Shown: positions 59,585 to 64,000 of the stretch, in pieces | Layout of the letters: the number at the start of each line of letters is the position of its first letter | Position numbering within the stretch: position 1 is the first letter of the stretch | Virus record (IMG/VR): IMGVR_UViG_3300042691_014285 | Span: 16,208-80,207 of that record | Origin: a virus | Reading direction: 5' to 3' (one strand) | Length of the DNA: 64,000 bases | Notes under the pieces: model-generated | Databases searched by the model: none | What the model was told of the DNA's origin: nothing | What the model saw: the letters and a program-made list of their open reading frames with translations, nothing else | Program-made: the position numbers and the translations under genes

Positions 59585-60601
59585 ATGGCACATGAACTAG
59601 AAACACAAAATGGCGTAGCAAGTTTTGCCTCATTTCGTGAACCTGCTTGGCATGGATTGGGTACTGTATTCACAGAGGAAAAAACCACAAAAGAAATGTT
59701 AGATTTGGCTAATCTTTCTAATTGGAATGTTCGTCTTGAGGATTTGGAAACCCCTTCACATTTAACAAGCGACAAAAACTATCAGTATGTTTTGCGTACT
59801 AACCCTACAGATACAACACAGACAGACATTTTAGGTGTCGTTGGTGAGCGTTATCATGTTATGCAAAACGAGGATTTATTCTCATTTGGCGATAACATTT
59901 TAGATGGTGGTGGTCGTTGGGAAACGGCTGGCTCAATCAAGGGTGGTCGTGTCGTATTTGGTGCGTTAGCACTAGAGCGTGAAACTATTCTTGACCCTAA
60001 TGGTGTTGCAGATAAGGTAAAGACTTATTTGCTCATCAATACATCACATGACGGCTCAATCGCTATTCAAGCAAGCATAACACCTGTTCGTGTTGTGTGC
60101 GCTAACACTCTTAATCTTGCGCTTAACACTACAAAAAAGAAAAATGGCGTTAAGCAATCTTTCAAGATACGCCATACACAAACTGCAAGCGGTAAGGTTG
60201 CCGTTGCTCGTGAAACTCTTGGGCTTGCTCATAAGTACATGGACTCTTTTGACCTCATGGCTAAGGCTATGATTGAAAAAGAAATCAATGCTACACAATT
60301 CAATGACATCATTTTGGCTGCCTATCCAAAGCCTGAAAAGGACTCTAAGGGTGCTTTCAAGAAATGGGAAAACAAGGTAGATGTTATTAACGACATTTAC
60401 ACAGGCGAGTTTAACGGCATGATTGCTGGTAACGCTTGGGGTGCTTTCAATGCACTAACTGAACGCCTTGATTGGTATCGTTCTGCTCGTGGTGGTTCTA
60501 ACGAATCTATCCTTGCAAGCGCAAGCGGATTTGACCCTGCTATTAACGCAGAAAAAAATCGTTTGCTAAAAGTTGTGCAAAATGTTTTGCAAATTGCATA
60601 A
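59585..60601 (+). CDS. DUF932-family phage/plasmid protein
   Basis: The 338-residue protein has the DUF932 layout: FREPAWHGLGTVF at the start, LGVVGERYHVMQNEDLFSFG near residue 80, VRVVCANTLNLAL near residue 170 and FNGMIAGNAWGAFNALTERL toward the end. DUF932 proteins are widespread in phages and plasmids and are thought to interact with DNA replication or recombination, without established activity. GAAAAGG upstream acts as ribosome site. Confidence 0.9.
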   Translation: MAHELETQNGVASFASFREPAWHGLGTVFTEEKTTKEMLDLANLSNWNVRLEDLETPSHLTSDKNYQYVLRTNPTDTTQTDILGVVGERYHVMQNEDLFSFGDNILDGGGRWETAGSIKGGRVVFGALALERETILDPNGVADKVKTYLLINTSHDGSIAIQASITPVRVVCANTLNLALNTTKKKNGVKQSFKIRHTQTASGKVAVARETLGLAHKYMDSFDLMAKAMIEKEINATQFNDIILAAYPKPEKDSKGAFKKWENKVDVINDIYTGEFNGMIAGNAWGAFNALTERLDWYRSARGGSNESILASASGFDPAINAEKNRLLKVVQNVLQIA

Positions 60602-60610
60602 CTAAAAAAA

Positions 60611-60636
60611 ATCCTGAGCAAGATTTAAAACTGCTC
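60611..60636 (+). repeat. 3' element copy between DUF932 gene and tRNA
   Basis: ATCCTGAGCAAGATTT then AAAACTGCTC; GAGCA pairs with TGCTC. It sits four bases before the tRNA and might also guide tRNA processing. Confidence 0.6.
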
Positions 60637-60640
60637 GCAA

Positions 60641-60714
60641 GGTTCCATAGATCAATTGGTTAGATCGCTACCCTGTCACGGTAGAGGCTACGGGTTCAAG
60701 TCCCGTTGGAATCG
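60641..60714 (+). tRNA. tRNA-Asp(GUC)
   Basis: A cloverleaf of 74 bases: acceptor GGTTCCA/TGGAATC, D-arm with GATCAATTGGTTAGATC, anticodon stem CTACC/GGTAG with loop CTGTCAC (anticodon GTC at 60675-60677), T-arm ACGGG-TTCAAGT-CCCGT, and G discriminator as usual for Asp. CCA is not encoded. It is transcribed with the DUF932 gene, so it may be released from that mRNA. Confidence 0.93.
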
Positions 60715-60832
60715 CAAGCTTAAGTGGGCCCCGAGGAAATTAGTACAAAACGGACATTTAAGAAACTATATAAATAATCTCAGAAAATTTAATTACGACA
60801 GACTTGCTTTTTTCCCAGTTTTTTGCTACAAT
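60715..60832 (+). promoter_or_regulatory. Promoter region after tRNA (TTGCTT-17-TACAAT)
   Basis: CCCCGAGG (reverse CTCGGGG word), AAAACGGACATTT at 60747-60759, TTGCTT (60804-60809) and TACAAT (60827-60832) with TGC before it. It has no TGTCAG box. Confidence 0.65.
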
Positions 60833-60861
60833 TAATTTATGACTACCACAGGAGAAAAATA

Positions 60862-61074
60862 ATGGAACAATTCATAGATACACTAGCAGAGCACATTACA
60901 GGTGCTATCCAACAAGAAATAGCAGAAGAACTATTTGACCAATGGTCTTACAATAATTTAGAGGAAGGTGAGGACTATGCAGAAAACAAATTCATGCAAT
61001 ACGCCTCAGATGAATTAAAGCAACAGTATAACGAATACTATGGGTACATAGAGGGAGATGAATTCCTACTATGA
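60862..61074 (+). CDS. 70-residue acidic protein
   Basis: MEQFIDTLAEHITGAIQQEI then EDYAENKFMQYASDELKQQY, helical and acidic. GGAG lies nine bases before ATG; codons upstream cover the promoter and are excluded. First of a chain of overlapping genes. Unknown function. Confidence 0.65.
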   Translation: MEQFIDTLAEHITGAIQQEIAEELFDQWSYNNLEEGEDYAENKFMQYASDELKQQYNEYYGYIEGDEFLL

Positions 61075-61217
61075 TTACCTCTCAAGAACTAATTGATTAT
61101 ATGTATGACGATAACCTAATACATTTTGACGACAGAGATACATCAGATGATTGTGATTGCCACATTCATATAACACTACAAACTATGATTAAATATATGG
61201 AGGCAATTGAATGCTAG
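61071..61217 (+). CDS. 48-residue acidic protein with Cys/His cluster
   Basis: MITSQELIDYMYDDNLIHFD then DDCDCHIHITLQTMIKYM; C-x-C-H-x-H may bind metal. The ATG overlaps the previous stop; the end overlaps the next start by seven bases. Confidence 0.6.
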   Translation: MITSQELIDYMYDDNLIHFDDRDTSDDCDCHIHITLQTMIKYMEAIEC

Positions 61218-61360
61218 GTTATACCATTGATGATTTAGATAAGATGAGCAATGCTGTACACAATGCATACAAGCATATCATTGACCCTGATGATAAAGAG
61301 GGTATTTTAATGGCACAACAATTTCTCCAGGGCCTATGGGCAGAAGGGTACTTTGACTAA
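61211..61360 (+). CDS. 49-residue helical protein
   Basis: MLGYTIDDLDKMSNAVHNAY then DPDDKEGILMAQQFLQGL. Ribosome site TGGAGG upstream. Its stop overlaps the next ATG (TAATG). Unknown function. Confidence 0.6.
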   Translation: MLGYTIDDLDKMSNAVHNAYKHIIDPDDKEGILMAQQFLQGLWAEGYFD

Positions 61361-61491
61361 TGACACTAGACGATGTATTAGATAAGATTGAGGCTATCAT
61401 TGATAGTACTCATTCTGTTGTATCCCCGCTAAAAATGGATCACTGCAAGTACTGTACCACTTGGCTTACTCTGACAGAGGAGTTAAACTAA
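61360..61491 (+). CDS. 43-residue protein with CxxC
   Basis: MTLDDVLDKIEAIIDSTHSV then KMDHCKYCTTWLTLTEEL. One CKYC knuckle. TAATG coupling on both sides. Confidence 0.6.
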   Translation: MTLDDVLDKIEAIIDSTHSVVSPLKMDHCKYCTTWLTLTEELN

Positions 61492-61706
61492 TGTGGACTA
61501 AATATGATTATCTATGTACTGACTGTGATGCTCTTATTGAGGTCACTACCCTGCAAGATCTGAGACGAGATGTCTATGGCTCTTGTCCCTGTGGATCTAA
61601 TAAGACAATTAACATTGGGGTAGGAGATGCCTCTCGCCATGAAGAACCTGTGACGAACATCACACCTGTCAGACTTGTCAAAATCAACAGCAACCCCTAT
61701 AATTGA
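61491..61706 (+). CDS. 71-residue zinc-ribbon protein
   Basis: MWTKYDYLCTDCDALIEVTT then VYGSCPCGSNKTINIGVG, a FmdB-like zinc ribbon with CxxC and CxCG. ATG at 61491 overlaps the previous stop and follows AGAGGAG. The C-terminal 20 codons contain an exact CRP-like site and the next promoter, so coding and control overlap here. Confidence 0.7.
   Translation: MWTKYDYLCTDCDALIEVTTLQDLRRDVYGSCPCGSNKTINIGVGDASRHEEPVTNITPVRLVKINSNPYN
61649..61703 (+). promoter_or_regulatory. CRP-like site plus TTGTCA-17-TATAAT leaderless promoter
   Basis: TGTGACGAACATCACA (61649-61664, exact), TTGTCA (61675-61680), 17 bases and TATAAT (61698-61703); ATG follows after six bases. Unlike the other TGTCAG promoters, TTGTCA stands at the normal -35 spacing here. 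Confidence 0.7.
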
Positions 61707-61709
61707 TAT

Positions 61710-61886
61710 ATGGACCTAAATACATTAAGAGAGTATATAAAAATTCACCTAATTTCATTGGAGCAAGATGTTGAGGACGCTAACAATGATATTCCTATTA
61801 GTGATGATGAGCACTATGAAGCAGACCTTTATTACGAGGGAGCAATCGCTACCTGTGAACACCTATTGGAGTATATAAATGGATAA
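61710..61886 (+). CDS. 58-residue acidic protein, leaderless
   Basis: MDLNTLREYIKIHLISLEQD then SDDEHYEADLYYEGAIATCE, helical hairpin-like. The TATAAT box six bases upstream fixes the start. Overlaps the next gene by eight bases. Confidence 0.6.
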   Translation: MDLNTLREYIKIHLISLEQDVEDANNDIPISDDEHYEADLYYEGAIATCEHLLEYING

Positions 61887-62154
61887 TCTAACATTAGAGC
61901 CGCACCTACAACGTATGGTAGACGCAGGGGTATCAGGAACAGACATCCTGCACGGAGAGCTTAAGAACCTTATGCTAATGGCAGAGCAAGAACTAGCAGA
62001 GGCTAGCGAACGTGAGCAGGAAACAGAAGAGGCTATGGACTCTATGGTACGCACAGAAGCAGAAGGAAGACTAGACGCCTTAGTAGCAGTATATAATCTA
62101 ACATATGCCTTGTCCTTTGCTATCTCTGACCGTATGAAGTTGACAAACCAATAG
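61879..62154 (+). CDS. 91-residue acidic coiled-coil protein
   Basis: MDNLTLEPHLQRMVDAGVSG then AEQELAEASEREQETEEAMD. Ribosome site TTGGAG upstream. Soluble, acidic. Unknown function. Confidence 0.65.
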   Translation: MDNLTLEPHLQRMVDAGVSGTDILHGELKNLMLMAEQELAEASEREQETEEAMDSMVRTEAEGRLDALVAVYNLTYALSFAISDRMKLTNQ

Positions 62155-62168
62155 GGTTGCTGTAAAAT
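62140..62168 (+). promoter_or_regulatory. Consensus promoter TTGACA-17-TAAAAT
   Basis: TTGACA (62140-62145) overlaps the end of the preceding gene; TAAAAT (62163-62168) follows after 17 bases. It drives the Api92-like gene without a TGTCAG box. Confidence 0.75.
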
Positions 62169-62200
62169 TATATTAAACCACCAAATAGAAAGAGACCGCC

Positions 62201-62896
62201 ATGCCAAACTGGGTATATAACGGATTAACCATTGAGGGTAATCCTGATTCCGTAAAGAAGTTAATGGAGCAGATGAATACACCATTCGTTCGTGTCCATG
62301 ATAACTGGAGCACTGAGACACAGCAAATGCAAAAGCAACAGGTGACATATCCAAACCCTGTCTTTGCTTTCTGGAACATTGTTAAGCCTACTAATCTAGA
62401 GGCATATGATGGTCCTCAACCAACCAACACAGACTTAGCACAAGCAATGCGATTTGAGTCAGACCATTGGTACGACTGGAATGTTCGTAACTGGGGTACC
62501 AAGTGGGATGTAGCCGTCTCATCTGTTGATACTCATCCTGATACATACATGGAAGATACTGTTAATGGTGAGAACCATGTCGTCTACTATAATTTTAATA
62601 CCGCTTGGTCTCGCCCAATGCCTGCACTAATTAAACTATCTAATCAGTACCCTGACTTGCTATTTACTTTATCATATGAGGAAGAAACTGGCTGGGGTGG
62701 AGAGTTAGAACTCTTGCGTGGAGAAATTATCTCAGAATCAGAATATGACAACATGTGCCGTGAATGTGACGGTACATACGAAAACAGTGAACTTGTTGAA
62801 TGTAGCGACTGCGGATACCATCTATGCCCACACTGTGGCTGGAGCAATGATATGTGTGAGACCCACCAAAAGACCTATGAGGAGAAGCATGCCTAA
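62201..62896 (+). CDS. Api92/YubB-like protein with C-terminal zinc finger
   Basis: The protein has 231 residues. MPNWVYNGLTIEGN and the later WYDWNVRNWGTKWDV are the signature of the Api92-like (YubB) ferredoxin-like domain common in phages and plasmids. Residues 180-225 add a Cys/His-rich finger (MCRECDGTYENSELVECSDC then LCPHCGWSNDMC), an extension not usual for the family. AAAGAG precedes ATG. Function of the family is unknown. Confidence 0.85.
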   Translation: MPNWVYNGLTIEGNPDSVKKLMEQMNTPFVRVHDNWSTETQQMQKQQVTYPNPVFAFWNIVKPTNLEAYDGPQPTNTDLAQAMRFESDHWYDWNVRNWGTKWDVAVSSVDTHPDTYMEDTVNGENHVVYYNFNTAWSRPMPALIKLSNQYPDLLFTLSYEEETGWGGELELLRGEIISESEYDNMCRECDGTYENSELVECSDCGYHLCPHCGWSNDMCETHQKTYEEKHA

Positions 62897-63131
62897 GACT
62901 ACTTATCTTATTGAACTATGTGTTGATGAAAAATGGTATGAGGCCATTAGCACGCTAACCGCTGATGTATACGAGGATGAAGTATGCGAATGGGTCAGGG
63001 TACAGGCAGAGACTGAGACTGATGATCAAGACTGTGAGAACTGTGAAGAGAACCCTAAAGAGCACCCTGAAGGCAAGTGGTGTACCTCCTGCAGGGATGA
63101 CTTTAAAGAGTCAGATGAGGACGACGAATGA
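62889..63131 (+). CDS. 80-residue acidic Cys-rich protein
   Basis: MPKTTYLIELCVDEKWYEAI then CENCEENPKEHPEGKWCTSC, a two-CxxC zinc ribbon in an acidic context. AGGAG precedes ATG, which lies eight bases inside the Api92-like gene; a longer upstream open frame is a shadow of that gene. Confidence 0.7.
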   Translation: MPKTTYLIELCVDEKWYEAISTLTADVYEDEVCEWVRVQAETETDDQDCENCEENPKEHPEGKWCTSCRDDFKESDEDDE

Positions 63132-63208
63132 ACTGGACACAATTGACACTATTTGATATACTGGAAGAAACTACTACAAAAGGAGAAACACCATGGGAGC
63201 AAGAATAA
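63128..63208 (+). CDS. 26-residue micro-protein
   Basis: MNWTQLTLFDILEETTTKGE-TPWEQE. The start overlaps the previous stop and the end overlaps the next start by 16 bases. The conserved-looking 'QLTLFD.L.e....PWEQ' pattern recalls small phage peptides. The stretch also contains TGGACA-17-TATACT, a promoter for the next gene, so translation is less certain. Confidence 0.4.
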   Translation: MNWTQLTLFDILEETTTKGETPWEQE

Positions 63209-63561
63209 ATTTTGTATTTAAAGACGCAGAGGCTGCTGTAGGGGAGCCCACATCATCTGTTGTACTTTACAGCCACTGGGGCCAGGACGGATGGGAAGTT
63301 GACATTGCCAAAGCTTTAGAACATGCCAAGCCCCGCTGGAATGATTCATCATACGGGACCAGAATGATTATTAGTTATCTTATTCAAGATAGCATTCTAG
63401 ACGAAACGGGTTTTGGAATCTATTCAATCCGTGGAACTAACTATGACCTGGGGGAGCAGACAGTGGTTATTGATTTTGTTAATAAGACTGTTACTGATAA
63501 CGTTCCCGTCAAATGGGATAAGTTTATCCAAGCATATTTACCTGAGCACGCAGTAGTATAA
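63193..63561 (+). CDS. 122-residue conserved phage protein
   Basis: MGARINFVFKDAEAAVGEPT then VVLYSHWGQDGWEVDIAKAL. Proteins with MGxRxNFxF and 'LYSHWGG' occur in many actinophages without known function. AAAAGGAGAAAC ribosome site; followed by a strong terminator. Confidence 0.8.
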   Translation: MGARINFVFKDAEAAVGEPTSSVVLYSHWGQDGWEVDIAKALEHAKPRWNDSSYGTRMIISYLIQDSILDETGFGIYSIRGTNYDLGEQTVVIDFVNKTVTDNVPVKWDKFIQAYLPEHAVV

Positions 63562-63573
63562 TCATACTGCAAC

Positions 63574-63616
63574 GGGGGAGTGCGATTTGTGGTGGGTTGC
63601 GCTCCCCCCTTATTTT
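63574..63616 (+). terminator. Strong rho-independent terminator
   Basis: GGGGGAGTGC (63574-63583) pairs with GCGCTCCCCC (63599-63608), ten base pairs with one G-T, followed by CTTATTTTT. It is the most GC-rich hairpin in the window. Confidence 0.85.
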
Positions 63617-63625
63617 TGATACAAT
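63617..63625 (+). promoter_or_regulatory. Extended -10 promoter TGATACAAT
   Basis: TGATACAAT directly behind the terminator, 17 bases before the next ATG with AAGGGAG between. No -35 box is clear because that place is taken by the hairpin. Confidence 0.55.
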
Positions 63626-63641
63626 TAGGTAAGGGAGAACC

Positions 63642-63851
63642 ATGAGAAAAAAACTAATCACAAAAGAGGAAAAGGTAGCAATCCAACTATCCAATGTCTT
63701 AGCAGACCTACGCCTTGACCTTGACATGGTAGGCAAGTATTTGGTACAATTATCACCTAATGTAATTTATAATCGTTTAATCGTAATCGCTGACTCAGCC
63801 CAAGCAGAAAAGGAACAACAGTATGACCACTACCAATACAGACTATTCTAA
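63642..63851 (+). CDS. 69-residue helical protein
   Basis: MRKKLITKEEKVAIQLSNVL then DLDMVGKYLVQLSPNVIYNR, basic N-terminus then a helix pair. AAGGGAG ribosome site. Unknown function. Confidence 0.65.
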   Translation: MRKKLITKEEKVAIQLSNVLADLRLDLDMVGKYLVQLSPNVIYNRLIVIADSAQAEKEQQYDHYQYRLF

Positions 63852-64000
63852 AAAGATAGAAATCTTAAATGACATTTGGCTTAACCATTCCGATAACGAA
63901 TTTTTTGAGTATTTTATTGAGACTAATGATTTAGGTTTACCAATGGCTCACTTTATTTTTCAGGGTATAGTAGAGTCCACCCCATTAGCAAAAGAACTAA
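63823..64000 (+). CDS. Unknown protein, cut by window end
   Basis: MTTTNTDYSKKIEILNDIWL then NEFFEYFIETNDLGLPMAHF; 59 codons are visible and the frame is still open. AAAAGGAAC precedes ATG; it overlaps the previous gene by 29 bases. Function unknown. Confidence 0.6.
   Translation, partial: MTTTNTDYSKKIEILNDIWLNHSDNEFFEYFIETNDLGLPMAHFIFQGIVESTPLAKEL

Noticed and set aside
1-64000. Terminase, integrase, repressor, attachment site or insertion sequence
   Set aside because: No protein with a terminase Walker motif, integrase catalytic set or transposase was recognised, and no att-like repeat at the tRNA was seen.

Overview
The window is a stretch of an AT-rich double-stranded DNA phage genome with a long non-contractile tail (siphovirus). 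Several signals point to an actinobacterial host, perhaps a low-GC freshwater lineage. These are an L5-like GP88 protein, a DUF2746-type membrane protein, a monomeric adenosylcobalamin-dependent ribonucleotide reductase, and many promoters whose -10 box lies 6-9 bases before an ATG, as in leaderless mRNAs. The host assignment is inference. No terminase, DNA polymerase or integrase is seen, so the genome continues beyond both ends.

Left and middle (about 1-49.4 kb) is almost entirely minus-strand. Read in transcription order it holds: a DUF2746-like membrane protein; a 134-residue fibre accessory protein and a 28-residue peptide; a collagen-like protein; an Ig/Fn3-like protein ending in a striking Phe-Phe-Pro repeat; an operon of eight prolyl-4-hydroxylase-like 2-oxoglutarate/Fe(II) oxygenases with two DUF6065-like proteins and one short-chain dehydrogenase; tail fibre genes; class II ribonucleotide reductase; portal; protease-scaffold; major capsid; connectors; major tail protein; two paralogous tail assembly chaperones; a 2985-residue tape measure protein with a metzincin-like motif; and large tail-tip proteins. 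One secreted lysozyme is encoded on the plus strand inside this block.

Right arm (about 49.5-64 kb) is mainly plus-strand, with one minus-strand group of micro-genes at 50.5-51.8 kb. It holds dozens of genes for small proteins (19-165 residues), a nuclease-like protein, GP88, a DUF932 protein, an Api92-like protein and tRNA-Asp(GUC). Small transcription units are separated by spacers built from the same parts: a CCTGAGCA...AAACTGCT 3' element, a CTCGGGG word, a CRP/GlxR-like palindrome TGTGA-N6-TCACA, and a promoter with TGTCAG at a fixed distance from the -10. Ten promoters share that spacing and eight exact CRP-like palindromes are present, so the arm looks like a coordinated regulon.

The strongest candidate for an undescribed system is the oxygenase operon. 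It sits directly downstream of a collagen-like protein with Y-position prolines and the Pro/Phe/Tyr repeat protein. Three of the eight enzymes carry the Lys, ten residues after the distal His, that collagen prolyl 4-hydroxylases use to hold 2-oxoglutarate. A phage-encoded hydroxylation pathway for its own fibre proteins is a testable inference.
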